64,000 bases of DNA from Aricia agestis (GCF_905147365.1 NC_056425.1:5649501-5713500), one strand, 5' to 3'; positions 53,801 through 63,907 are shown, numbered from the stretch's first letter. Numbers and translations: made by a program. Notes: generated by a model not told the origin, from the letters alone.

Positions 53801-56800
53801 CGATAAACTGACAAGTTTCTTTTGTCAATCTGTGACTATTTATTCTTTGACGTAAAGAAACTGCTTCTATGATGAACATCCTGGGTGCTGGTAAGCCGGT
53901 TTCTCGTCCCAAAAGTAACCACTATGTAACATTCATAACACGAGATAAAATTTCATGTAAATCTCTCAATTGAGGTGCCAGTCGGCAGCGGGCGACATGA
54001 AGCAACCGCAGCCGACGTGTCGTCGCGACACTACTGGTATACTGTGTATTTCTATAAAAAAAATCTCCGCAGCTAGCAACACATTTTACATAGAAATACA
54101 TAGAAACCAGTGGTGTCGCGACGACACGTCGTCTGCTGCCGCTTCATGCAGCCGGCTTCCAACTTGTCCTTTGAATCACATTTCTGGTCCAAAAATTTAC
54201 ATATCCACACCGGTAATGTGATTTTAAAAAAGTCAGGTTTTCTTAGTTCAAGATGATCAGTCCCTTATCATTAAGTATAGACTTAATATTATAAACCCTA
54301 TTGTTTAAAATGTATAACGGCCGCAGTCCGTACTCAGAGACATTTAATACAATTCAAAACTTTTATTTTTTTAGGTGGCAAGCAACCGCCGTCGGAGCAC
54401 GCGGCGGTGTGGGTGCCGGACAACGAGGCGGCCATCTGCATGCACTGCAAGAAGACACAGTTCACCGTACTCAATAGGAGGGTAAGTTACTGTTAAGGCG
54501 ACGCCTTGATAATTTGGCTGTAGCGATATCGATTTTTCTCAGCAATAACTAAATTAAGAAATTAAAGTTCATTGTCAGTATTCATCATGTCTTTGTCTTT
54601 CAATTTCCCATAGCATAACACGATTGGTCAACTTTTATAACAGAATACGAGGGCTGCTATTTATGTATCCGGAATTAAAAAAAGAAACAAACATATATCA
54701 TTTAATATGGTTTTATTGCTTTTCAAAATATTCGCCGCGATGATCGACACACTTTTGCATACGCTGGAACCAATTTTCATAGCACTTTTTCCATTCTGAT
54801 TGAGGTATCTCCAAAACGTGCATTTTGAACGCATCAACAGCCTCTTCGCGGCTCGAAAAACGTTGACCACGTAATTTGTTCTTCGCGTATGGAAATAAAA
54901 AGAAATCGTTAGGTGCCAAATCAGGGCTGTACGGCGGATGACCAGTCAATTCGATCTTTTGACCCTCCAAAAACTGAGTTGTTTCAGCTGAGGTGTGACA
55001 GCTAGCATTGTCGTGATGTAATATGATTCTGCGTTGTCGGTTGACCTTTCTTATTTCTTCAAAGACTTCTGGTAAACAAATGGTCGTATACCATTCAGAA
55101 TTAACCGTTTTACGATTCTCTAATGGCACTGTAGCCACATGTCCATTAATTCCAAAAAAACAGGCGACCATTTGCTTCAAAGTACTTTTTGCACGAGTAA
55201 CTTTTGTTGGTTTCGGCTCATCTTGGGACACCCACACCGTTGACTGTTGTTTAGTTTCGGGGTCATATGCATAGATCCAAGATTCATCACCTGTGTAGAT
55301 ATTATAAACGGCTTTTGACGTACCACGGTTGTATTTTTTTATCATTTTTTTGCACCAATCGACACGAGCCCGTTTTTGATCGATTGTCAAGTTGTGCGGA
55401 ATCCAACGCGAACATATTTTTTTTACAGCCAAATATTCGTGTAATATCTTATGTATGCTCGTCATACTTATGCCTAAGGACGCCTCTATCTCGCGATATG
55501 TAACATGACGATCACGCATTATTAGTTCCCGCACAGCATCTATATTTTGTGGGACAACAGCTGTTTTTGGGCGACCTTCTTTATTTTCATCCGTGAGCAT
55601 AGACCGCCCACGATTAAACTCACTGTACCAGTGATAAACAGTGATTTTTGATGGTGCTTCATCTCCAAAAGTTGTGGTGAGTTGAATAAAGCACTGTTGT
55701 TGATTTAGCCCACGCCGAAAATCGTAGTAAATCATTGCACGAAAATGTTCACGCGTTAAATCCATGGCAAATGAAGACACGCAATTTTCAAAATGACGCC
55801 ACAATGGAAAAATAATTGACAGTCACATGAAACAAAATGTATTCTTCAACCAAAGAGTTCTATTTTCAAATGTTGTAATTACTTTTTAAATATTGTTCTT
55901 GTAAGTGGCCAGTTCCGGATACATAAATAGCAGCCCTCGTAATTAATCAAAAGGACCTCTGTAAAAAAGGGATTCCAATTAGCCAACAGATGAGAGTGAT
56001 TTAAGCTTCCAAAATTTGTACATAAATTGGTTCAAGTAATCACTTTAATTTGCCCATAGCTTATATGAAACATATTTATGATTTTTAAATTACGCGACAA
56101 AAACCATTTTGTCGCTTACGCCCTTTCCATTTTTGCTTGCTTTGCTTGTTTTCTATGAGAGACCGGGCCGATCTCTCATAGAAAACAAGCAATCTAAAAC
56201 ATATGCAACACGGTTTTTTACTTTAACGCGGCGTCACCGTAATCTGTCAATGTGTACATTCTAAGTTATCTAGATAAATTTATCTACATTCCACAGCATC
56301 ACTGCCGCAAGTGCGGGTCTGTAGTGTGCGGGCCGTGCTCGTCCAAGCGCTGGGTGCTGCGCGGTCAGAGCGACAAGCCGCTGCGGGTTTGTCTGCAGTG
56401 CTACGACGAGCTGAACCGCGAGCGAGCCCGCTCCGCCGCGCCGCAGGAGGCCCCGCCCGGTGTGTACACGCCCTTTTGTATACTAATGTGTTATAACATA
56501 AATATGATTAAAAAAAACACGCTTTTATTCGATAATTTTAACAAATTATTGCATTGTTGTTGTCTTATAACAGTTATAACTGACTACTGGAGATAGGTAA
56601 AAATCGTTCTCAAAGATTCCGTTACATACATACAGCCCAAGCTAATAAAAGTGTGTTAAAAATATAGTGCTAGTTTAGACACAGTGAAATTGCCCGTCAC
56701 CCATGCAGAAACAGGTCTGAATTAGGTCTTAAGCTCTTCGTGACAATTGAAGACGTGAGTGGAAGAACACGATAAGTATTGTAGCCAAATATAGAGTATA

Positions 56801-59397
56801 TTTCGGTTGTAACGACGCCGAAGGGACCATGTAAATGTCGTCGCGATATCCGGAGGTCTCAATACACGAAATAATAAAATTATACATGGATGGGTCTTAT
56901 TGAAAAACGTGTTATAGTGCACTGTTTAAGTTTAGTTTTCAGTGCACGCTGTAAGGTGTATTCCTTTGTCATAATTCCTTCTAAATCTAAATTATTTTGG
57001 CCTTCACCAAGTAAACAGAACTAAGTCTTTATTTATTTTTATTGCCTCCGCTGATAATAATTGTAATTGGTTGTAAATTTATGTCTAGGAGCCATATTTA
57101 CAGGTAAAAGAAACACTGTTTACACATTGGAATTCGTTGTCTTACTGATTCATTTTTTTTACAAAATGCACATGCTTAGCATTCCTACATGTAACAAGCA
57201 AAGCATTTGTTTGAATATCTGTGAACGTAAACAAAGAATAAGAAAGCTTAATGGTTTTACAAACGAGTCTTTGCCTTTGTCGACTGAGTCACAATATCCG
57301 CATTCTTACGAAAGTATGCTTTAAATTCAAGGAGCGTAAGTTTAGCGTCGCTATATTAACCAAAATGTCGTTACAACCGAGGTCGTTACTAACGAAATCC
57401 ACTGTATTAGCAAGATAATGAAGTAGATCAGTTACAAGGTTTGTTCAAATTATTATGTATAAATGTCCGTATGTTACAAAATGCTACTTATCGTGTTCTT
57501 CAACGCACGTCTTCAATAATTATTCGAATCAAAATATTTTGAAGTGAAACTTGAGAGTGAAATGTCAAGGTCACGTCATGAGTAGTCAAAATAATAATAA
57601 TATTGTGCCAACACTATGGACACTATACCAACCATAGTTCAATATTTTATTGCATTTAATTTCAGGCAAGCCGGTAGCCGACGCGGCCGGGTCCGGTGGC
57701 GACTCGTCGGCCGACGACGACAGCGACGACGACGACGACCGCGACAACGCCGACGAGAAACACGACGAGGTGAGAATACGACGAGATAGTTTTTGTACAT
57801 AATAGAATTCGACCAAGTCAAGTTAACACGACGAGACAAAACTAAGCTTGCACGCCGTCGAGATGTAGGTGTACCGACGATTGAGGTCAAATATGACCCA
57901 CACACAGAAAGTGCTTGCGAAACTGTGTGAATAGTAATATATTACACACAGCCTTAACTTGGATTAATAAACTTGCAAAAAATATTAATAAAATTAATTA
58001 ATAGCCAGCAAAAATAGTAAATTTTTAGAAAACGTTAAATAAAATTCAGGCAATTTATTTCATAAAAAAAATTATTGGGTCAAAATCTACGTCAAAATAG
58101 ACCCATATGTCAGACAGTATCTGCTGTGTATAAAGAGATGTTTATTTTTAGGGTTTCACTAGCTATAACGGAGTCAAAAACGGAATCGGAAATAAAGTGA
58201 CGACCGTATAGTATTTGAGAATACTGAGTTGGTGTAAGTCTTCCATATTGACCAATGTCAGAGCTTCACATAGATTTTTCCCACTTTTTGTGTGATTTTT
58301 TTTTCACATCGTCATCGCATTTTCCGTATTTCTCTAGTGTTGCTGTTTGGAGTGTGGTTCTTGCTTTGTTGTCATGGTTTTGAAGCAACATCTGACACAA
58401 TTTTGTACATGTTTTTGTAACTTTTGCAATTTTTTGCCTTTTCGCCTTCAATCACTCAAGATATTTTTTTAACACTGTATTATAAATACACGTTTTAAAA
58501 TATTAGATTTAAGACATAATAAGTTTTTGTTTTAGTTTTAATAATTAAGTTTATGCTAACAAATATGTATGATTTTTTAAATTTTGATTTCCCCGTATGC
58601 CCTAATCATACAACATAATCTAGTACACAATAATATGTTCATGCATTGTTTTTGTTTCCGTTGTTTGTTGTTTTTTATTTTACTTTTTGCCTTTTTCACC
58701 TTTTTTATATTATGAAAAAGTATGTCTTCTTACTGTTTGGATCAAAATTGACCCAGCTATTTTTTTTTTGTAAGAATAAATTGGTTTGTGTCAAAATATT
58801 GATGAATATTTTCTCTTAAATAAAGCATTTTTATACAGGGTGCAATTAAACCTTGCTGCCAAATTTTAATATAGTATAATCCTTGTTAAAAATAAAAATA
58901 CACGTATTTTTTCTTTTATAATCACTCAGTACTAAAATGTTGAGAAATAGCTTCCGAATGTTATCCTAAAAAACACTACAATTAATAGACACTACAAGTC
59001 GCCCGCGCGTGACGTACCCACACGCGCGCGCCTCCCCCTGCGTCACCCCCGCTCATACCCACCGCCGCGAGTGACCATTCTGCAACGATTTTAAATGGGA
59101 TAAAATGTCATTTAAAAAATAACACCCAATTTCTTTTGGTTAAATGAACTCTTCTAGTGATACCTAAGCTCTCTAAGGAAAAATTTGGCAGGAAGGTTTA
59201 ATTGCACCCTGTATTGATACGTATTTAAAATTAATTAAACTATATTGATAGCACTATAACTATCTGAACTGATGGCACCATCCAACACCAAAGTAATGTT
59301 ACGAAAATATATATCTTTTCTTTTCCAGCCAAAGTTCTACGGGGATGGCGAAAAGACTGATGAGACAAATAACCATTCGTCCAAGGAAGCAAAGTGA
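50825..59397 (+). CDS. Phafin-type PH and FYVE domain endosomal protein, eight exons
   Basis: Exons: 50,825-50,840; 51,010-51,074; 51,458-51,659; 53,470-53,595; 54,375-54,481; 56,297-56,459; 57,666-57,769; 59,329-59,397. The sum of 852 nt gives 283 residues plus stop with all junctions in frame. The 16-nt first exon reads MVDRL and is completed by 'VNSEANARRIAMVENCFGSS', a known phafin N terminus. PH domain about 30-135 (FFLFNDTLVYG; EKEEWMAHIEKC). FYVE about 145-210: WVPD 149-152, RRHHCRKCG 171-179, LRVC 201-204, eight zinc cysteines (158, 161, 175, 178, 183, 186, 204, 207). Phafins bind phosphatidylinositol 3-phosphate on early endosomes and affect endosome size and autophagy; the fly orthologue is rush. 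The C-terminal exons encode a strongly acidic tail (D/E-rich 241-261). The introns hold SINEs, MITEs and an intact mariner. Very confident on family. Confidence 0.95.
52240..52745 (-). mobile_element. tRNA-headed SINE, family B, split by SINE A
   Basis: The left part (52,253-52,398) is the SINE-B body in reverse ('accatgtcagtctggtctca'). The right part (52,714-52,745) is its head 'caaccattgagccacagagg'. The B-box segment between them is missing and a SINE-A copy occupies the gap. Phafin intron 3. Confidence 0.65.
52399..52713 (+). mobile_element. SINE family A, nested
   Basis: 'acgtgggagagccatgcttt' head to 'cgtttgctcgtttgccccct'. It lacks a poly(A) tail, unusual for the family, suggesting that the junction with SINE B was rearranged after insertion. 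Confidence 0.7.
53051..53081. repeat. 14-bp perfect inverted repeat, 3-nt loop
   Basis: atgtttaaactata and its complement around gtt, 53,051-53,064 and 53,068-53,081. Confidence 0.8.
53088..53333. repeat. Inverted duplication of a family K tail
   Basis: 53,088-53,160 and 53,260-53,333 are inverse copies with several differences ('ggaacaggcagcctgattat' against 'aatcgggctgcctgttcc'). They bracket a family K tail ('aaatcggttcaactatgtgg', 'agagacagacacactttca'). Confidence 0.65.
53633..53776. mobile_element. MITE family C, truncated at one end
   Basis: 'ttaggcccgtattaataaat', 'aagatgcatctcggtctcaa', 'accgcgtcttgagaccgggt' match 31,166-31,326. The right terminus is lost. Phafin intron 4. Confidence 0.65.
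54648..55939 (-). mobile_element. Apparently intact mariner transposon
   Basis: Perfect terminal inverted repeats of about 27 bp (CGAGGGCTGCTATTTATGTA...) at both ends. It is bounded by TA at 54,646-54,647 and 55,940-55,941, the expected target duplication. Total 1,292 bp, normal for mariner. It carries one uninterrupted transposase gene on the minus strand. Confidence 0.93.
54713..55804 (-). CDS. Mariner transposase (DD34D), intact
   Basis: The frame of 363 codons runs from 55,804 to 54,713. A second ATG at 55,765 (residue 14, 'MDLTREHFRAM') fits the usual mariner start better and would give 350 residues. N-terminal helix-turn-helix DNA binding ('ITVYHWYSEFNRGR'), the linker motif 'WIPHNLT', then the catalytic domain: TGDESW (first D), HHDNASCH (second D) and YSPDLAPND (third D). 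There are exactly 34 residues between the second and third aspartates, the mariner DD34D spacing. No stop, frameshift or missing catalytic residue is visible, and the termini are perfect, so the copy may be recent and possibly competent. I cannot assign the subfamily without comparison. Its location inside an intron, antisense to phafin, makes interference with splicing conceivable. Confidence 0.95.
   Translation of the reverse strand: MWRHFENCVSSFAMDLTREHFRAMIYYDFRRGLNQQQCFIQLTTTFGDEAPSKITVYHWYSEFNRGRSMLTDENKEGRPKTAVVPQNIDAVRELIMRDRHVTYREIEASLGISMTSIHKILHEYLAVKKICSRWIPHNLTIDQKRARVDWCKKMIKKYNRGTSKAVYNIYTGDESWIYAYDPETKQQSTVWVSQDEPKPTKVTRAKSTLKQMVACFFGINGHVATVPLENRKTVNSEWYTTICLPEVFEEIRKVNRQRRIILHHDNASCHTSAETTQFLEGQKIELTGHPPYSPDLAPNDFFLFPYAKNKLRGQRFSSREEAVDAFKMHVLEIPQSEWKKCYENWFQRMQKCVDHRGEYFEKQ
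58836..59214. mobile_element. TA-flanked MITE with GC-rich core
   Basis: Ends TACAGGGTGCAATTAAACCT and the inverse AGGTTTAATTGCACCCTGTA, with inverse similarity for about 34 bp. TA at the boundaries suggests a Tc1/mariner-type target. The centre (58,999-59,075) is unusually GC-rich (cccgcgcgtgacgtacccac, cacgcgcgcgcctcc). Last phafin intron. Confidence 0.7.
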
Positions 59398-59725
59398 AAT
59401 ACAAAATTTTAATACAAATATACACTGTACACACATACACACAATAGAAGCTTAAAATTAGGGGCTCCCTAAACGGCTGTCACTTTTTACAATGCAGAAT
59501 GTAAATTATGAGAATTTAGAACGAAGTTACACTGGTCCTTTGCGTCGTCGAAACGACGTTGGCGTTGAGCATTTTGTTCAAAATTTAGATATTCCTAAAA
59601 CACTACCACAATATTTAAATAGCATTTACTACATACTTCTATACTCAACTTTTACAATTATGGATAAAAATTACGTCCACATAATATCTATTTGGCGAAG
59701 GTAGTCAGAAAAAAATTGAGCCGAC

Positions 59726-60044
59726 CACAGAAATAAATCAAGATAGAATGGCGACGCGCGTGCGTTGCTAAGGAATCGCTCGTGTCAATTTTTGCTTTGC
59801 TTTTAGTTAAAACAAATAACTTACCCGTGGCAAGATATACCTCCTTTTGACCGATTACTTTCGTACTCCTGTTTTTACAATTAGACACTGCACAATGAGG
59901 CATTTTTGCACAACCACTCCGTAGTAATCAAGTCGAGACGTGCGCGCTGACTGAATGAACGTTCAACGAATCTTGCACGACAGAGCAAGATTGAAACACG
60001 CGTACTCCACCCGCTTAGCCGTTCTATCTTGATTTATTTCTATG
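59726..60044 (-). mobile_element. P-element-like nonautonomous transposon
   Basis: 319 bp. Ends CACAGAAATAAATCAAGATA and, inverted, CATAGAAATAAATCAAGATA (two differences in the first 27 bp), so the element runs CA...TG. A perfect 8-bp duplication gagccgac flanks it (59,718-59,725 and 60,045-60,052). On the minus strand the interior carries the start of a THAP-domain reading frame followed by a splice-donor-like site. CA...TG ends, 8-bp duplication and a THAP start together fit the P superfamily, whose transposases have an N-terminal THAP domain. It lies about 330 bp beyond the phafin stop, probably in its 3' UTR. Confidence 0.75.
59825..59903 (-). pseudogene. THAP-domain first exon remnant inside the P-like element
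   Basis: From the ATG at 59,903 the minus strand reads MPHCAVSNCKNRSTKVIGQK and about six more residues. It then meets ACGG|GTAAGT at 59,825/59,824, a good splice donor. C-x4-C followed by N-R at the very N terminus is the THAP signature. No exon for the rest of the zinc finger (the later C-x2-H) lies within the element, so it cannot make a complete domain by itself. Confidence 0.6.
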
Positions 60045-60052
60045 GAGCCGAC

Positions 60053-61400
60053 ATTTTGAATGGATTCAGTTTCCCAAAGGAGATGGCTTATATTATCAGT
60101 CATTTAAAGTCTATTAAGTATGTGATATCTAAAGCACCAAGATGCCTTCACTTTAGATCAAATTTGATAGTTATATAATCAATTTATTACCTATATTTTT
60201 GTAACGAGGTAATTGTTATTGTGTTTTCCGAAGACAGCGATATCAAGTGTCAATTATTAAGCTTTCCTTTGCACTAAAATACATGTTGAGAAAAAAACTC
60301 TTAAGTCCATAAAAAAATGTCACAACGTTTTTAAAGCATTAAAAATTAAAAAAAAACTACTGCAAGACAAAAATATGTGTAGGAAGTATTTTTTCTCAAC
60401 TTGTATCGTTTGTTTACTTAATTTAATGATTTTACTATCTACTGTTTACGGTGTTCCGTTATAAATATTATTGCCTTTCTTGAATAAAATGTATTCTAAC
60501 CCTTATTATATTTTATACACTTCTATTTATAACAATAATTAAACCCTCCTTCATCGAACTGCGCTCGAAATAAACCTCCAATTGGAACATCGCATATGCA
60601 GATAGTATATTCGAAATAATTTAATATTACACATGATTTAGTATATTTTATAAACATAATAGTTTATATTTTGCTATTATATTTGTTGATTACGAAATGG
60701 TTTACACAAAATCTATACCCCTCCACACAATGTGTAAGTCCATTTTGTACATTTGTATGTATATGAGTAGTAGTTGTAAGCGGTGCATAGTATAGGTTAT
60801 GTTTTGTTTCGCTGAAACAATTAATTTATATTAATATTTAATTCAGAACATGGTTACTATAAATTGAGAGTTGTGAATAGAATGCTGTCGCAATTATAGC
60901 ACCAAAACAGGATTAAAGTAACAAAAAATGCTGACAGATAAGCTATAATTTTAACTTCGGCGCCATCTTGATTTTTTTGGCGGCCATTTGCGTTACACAG
61001 ATCCTCTTGATTTCTAGTGTCCATGCTATTAGGTATAGTTCGCGAAGTTTATTATTAAAATTAATTATTATTTATAATCTTACTATAGGCCTAAAATGTT
61101 AACAAGTTCTGTTTTTTTTATTCAAATTAAAGATACAATGTTCAATTTGGTTGACAATATACAGATCATATTTTAATTTGTTTTTAATTTAGCATAATAT
61201 TTCTAAGAAGTTAAAATTGCGGTAAATAGGTTGTAAGATTATTACTATTATTATTACTTTACTAAAGTTTTTTCTACGAATCTAGATAACCATCTCTCGA
61301 TATTTTCAAAGCATTTATCCTTCATAAATAAAGCTTGCCAATGCAGTTTAAAATGCATCCATTAGGAAACAAAAGATGACAAATGATTAGCACAAAGCAA
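60053..61400. other. Likely phafin 3' UTR, then intergenic
   Basis: A possible phafin poly(A) signal is AATAAA at about 60,483. The sequence is AT-rich with no repeat family recognised and no open frame of note. Confidence 0.4.
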
Positions 61401-61403
61401 TGA

Positions 61404-61411
61404 TATAAAAG
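61404..61411 (+). promoter_or_regulatory. TATA box candidate for the ionotropic receptor
   Basis: TATAAAAG 42 bases before the ATG at 61,446 implies transcription from about 61,430-61,440 and a very short leader. Confidence 0.4.
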
Positions 61412-61445
61412 TGCACGCGTTTTAGTATTACTGTTTACTACAACA

Positions 61446-63236
61446 ATGTGGCTCATATTGCTCATATTTTCGTCCGCTACAGGTTTTGAAATCAAAGAAA
61501 ACCTACAGGTTGATATTATAGAAAGTGCAATTAATATAGCTAATAATAACTTTAATTTTCGAGTCCAAACGACTATAGTTTCCAAAGATGTTCCTAGAGA
61601 ATACATCGATAAATTCATATCAACTTACAAAGGAACTGTGACTATAGAAACGAACGACGAATCGCCTAAAACGCAGGTGGTTGTTCTAGTGAAATCCTTT
61701 AACTCCTTTATGAAAATTCTGGACAAACTCACGCCGGATCTAAAAGGAAACTCCTTGTTACACAGTGGCGCTAAAATTCTGATAATGATCATGTATTATC
61801 CACATAGACTGGCCAACATCAACAAAATTCTATGGAAGTACTATGTAACGGATGTTATTGTAGTTACTAGAGATAGTAACCGTAGAATCGCTTTATATAC
61901 CTACTATCCGTACAAAGATCATTTCAACTGCCATAACTTTCAGCCCAGTTTTATTGAGTATACTAACACAAGTGTTAAAAACTTGTATGTTGATAAAACT
62001 AGAAATATGCGCGGCTGTCCCCTCTACATATCAACGGACAAACTCTTTCATCCTATAACAGAGCAAAAAGTTACTTTACAAGTTATTAAACAAAGTCTTA
62101 CAAGGTTACTCAGTGCTGCTATGAATTTCACTCCCATTACTACGAGTATAGACTACGTAAATATAGATTCTGATTCGTCAAAAAACTGGTCTGCTGCGCT
62201 CAGTGATATACTGAAAGGAACTGCCAATATGTCTACTTGTACCGTCACTTTGGGCATTGACGGTTTCAGCGTGCTGGACTTCACTATCCCCTATTTCAGG
62301 GTAAGACTAGGATGGTTGGCTCCCCCGCCGCAACCTGCGCCTATTTGGTGGCCGTTATACTCACCCCTCAGCGGATATCTCTGGCTTATACTATTACTGG
62401 TGATTGTACCTGTAAATAGCTTACCGCTGATCCTGAAGTTGAAAAGTGTGAAGCGGTTTTGTCGTCGCTATTTTAAGAATTTCGACAAGTTGCAAAACGT
62501 CGCGTTTCGTTCTTGGGGCATTATGATGGGTCAGACGATACGATTTGCGCCAACACGTTTCAGGGATTTCTACATTATCGGCCTGTGGATTTGGTTCACA
62601 TTCGTCATACGAAGCGCGTACCAGAGCGTTTTAATCGGCGCTCTAAAATCGAACGTGACGATCGGGAAATTCCTCAGCGTGAAAGAAGCGGTCGAAAACG
62701 GCTACCGATTCGGCGGAAAAGAGGATGTTATTGTTCATTTTGAACACGATCCGACTATAAAGGAAAACTATGAGATAATAACGCAGGATAAGTACGTAGA
62801 GAGATTCAGAGATGTACTCGACGGCCGGACGAAATTTGTCTTCGCAATGTTTTTAGAATACGCTTGGGCGTATTGCCTGACCCAAGGTTGGAGCGAGGAA
62901 GAATGCGGCCATGTCATACCTGACTCCATAATGACAGTACCAGTGGTGGTATGGATGAAGAAGAATTCCGCTTTCAAAAAGTCCATATCACTTTGGGTGG
63001 TAAGGTTCTTAGAAAGTGGCTTACTGGATAAAGATACTATGAAGAAACCGCTAATGAATTCTTTGAGGATTCTTGATCCTACCCCGCTCACTATAAACCA
63101 GCTCCTGAGTTGTATTCTGTGTTTGCTCATAGGCTACGTAACTTGTTTTATCGTCTTTCTGTTAGAAATTGTGGCATACAAGACTAAAGCTTTTGAAAAA
63201 GTCGATAAGTACATTTTGTCTAAACTAAGGAAATAG
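61446..63236 (+). CDS. Divergent chemosensory ionotropic receptor (IR), single exon
   Basis: An uninterrupted 596-residue frame with the architecture of insect ionotropic receptors, the variant glutamate receptors that act as odour, taste or humidity channels in sensory dendrites. Order: short signal peptide (1-14); extracellular N-terminal part and first ligand-binding half (about 200-300); TM1 about 310-330 (SGYLWLILLLVIVPVNSLPL); pore loop about 351-368 (NVAFRSWGIMMGQTI); TM2 about 373-400; second ligand-binding half about 405-545; TM3 about 552-577 (LLSCILCLLIGYVTCFIVFL); short cytosolic tail. Canonical glutamate-binding residues are not obvious, normal for divergent IRs. The lack of introns fits the expanded divergent gustatory-type IRs of Lepidoptera (for example IR7d-like), but I cannot name the orthologue. 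No co-receptor gene is nearby. Codon use and frame look healthy. Confidence 0.92.
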   Translation: MWLILLIFSSATGFEIKENLQVDIIESAINIANNNFNFRVQTTIVSKDVPREYIDKFISTYKGTVTIETNDESPKTQVVVLVKSFNSFMKILDKLTPDLKGNSLLHSGAKILIMIMYYPHRLANINKILWKYYVTDVIVVTRDSNRRIALYTYYPYKDHFNCHNFQPSFIEYTNTSVKNLYVDKTRNMRGCPLYISTDKLFHPITEQKVTLQVIKQSLTRLLSAAMNFTPITTSIDYVNIDSDSSKNWSAALSDILKGTANMSTCTVTLGIDGFSVLDFTIPYFRVRLGWLAPPPQPAPIWWPLYSPLSGYLWLILLLVIVPVNSLPLILKLKSVKRFCRRYFKNFDKLQNVAFRSWGIMMGQTIRFAPTRFRDFYIIGLWIWFTFVIRSAYQSVLIGALKSNVTIGKFLSVKEAVENGYRFGGKEDVIVHFEHDPTIKENYEIITQDKYVERFRDVLDGRTKFVFAMFLEYAWAYCLTQGWSEEECGHVIPDSIMTVPVVVWMKKNSAFKKSISLWVVRFLESGLLDKDTMKKPLMNSLRILDPTPLTINQLLSCILCLLIGYVTCFIVFLLEIVAYKTKAFEKVDKYILSKLRK

Positions 63237-63279
63237 ACTACAGAAGCGTGTAGGCATGGAAAGCAAATGCTACAATATT

Positions 63280-63285
63280 AATAAA
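63280..63285 (+). terminator. Poly(A) signal of the ionotropic receptor
   Basis: AATAAA 44 bases after the stop codon, in AT-rich sequence. Confidence 0.5.
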
Positions 63286-63289
63286 TAAT

Positions 63290-63816
63290 TAAATATATAA
63301 AGTATAAAATATAAAACAATTATTTCTTTTGGTAAAAATATATATTTGTATGATTTTGAAAACATAAACATACTCTACGTCTACCTCTACGTCCAGTATT
63401 CTCAGTTCTTACCGACATAATACATCATGTCAAAATAAACTTATAATAATCTAATTTTGTAAAATATTTAACGTGTACACGGTTTACAAGAAATCTATAC
63501 CCACAGAAGAAAATAAAAATAGAGGCACTTCTTAGCAATTCAAAATATACTATAACGAAAAAAAAATGTTTTCGCCGCATAAAGTCTTATAGAATACAAA
63601 AAATAAAATTAATTGTATTATTATTTCTTAATCCTATATTTTCCTCTTCGAGAAATACTTATTGCTTCACTATTTACAACATTACATCTGCATCCAGAGG
63701 CGGATTTTAACAAAATGCATATCTTAAACAAAACATCTTAACCAAATGGACTTTGGCTTTATTTATAACATTTTAGAAAAGTTGTTACATACAAATAACA
63801 ATATTGTGTGCTACAA
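63290..63816. other. Intergenic, no feature seen
   Basis: AT-rich sequence between two convergent gene ends; no repeat family recognised. Confidence 0.4.
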
Positions 63817-63829
63817 TTTATTCTTTATT
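63817..63829 (-). terminator. Two overlapping-range poly(A) signals, minus strand
   Basis: AATAAA occurs twice on the minus strand (63,829-63,824 and 63,822-63,817), 79 bases after the stop at 63,908. This supports a gene ending here. Confidence 0.4.
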
Positions 63830-63907
63830 CGCTAGTTAGCAGTGTCGGTAGTTACCGCTCTCTATTGTTACAATACGCGCACCTAACAATGGATAGCAGC
63901 AGCAGTC

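Larger units (their letters stand above)
54493..56242 (+). mobile_element. MITE family A, complete, carrying a mariner
   Basis: Starts TTAAGGCGACGCC (54,493), ends GGCGTCACCGTAA (56,242). The two halves, 54,493-54,647 and 55,940-56,242, restore one element of about 456 bp colinear with the 3.4 kb and 16.5 kb copies. Phafin intron 5; the mariner accounts for the rest. Confidence 0.75.

Noticed and set aside
57892..58790. Possible piggyBac-like element in the last phafin intron (gggtca ... tgaccca motifs)
   Set aside because: The short gggtcaaaat/tgaccca pieces do not form consistent ends with TTAA, and the frame at 58,266-58,451 is only lysine-rich low complexity.
62768..63130. 120-codon minus-strand frame
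   Set aside because: Antisense shadow of the ionotropic receptor coding sequence.
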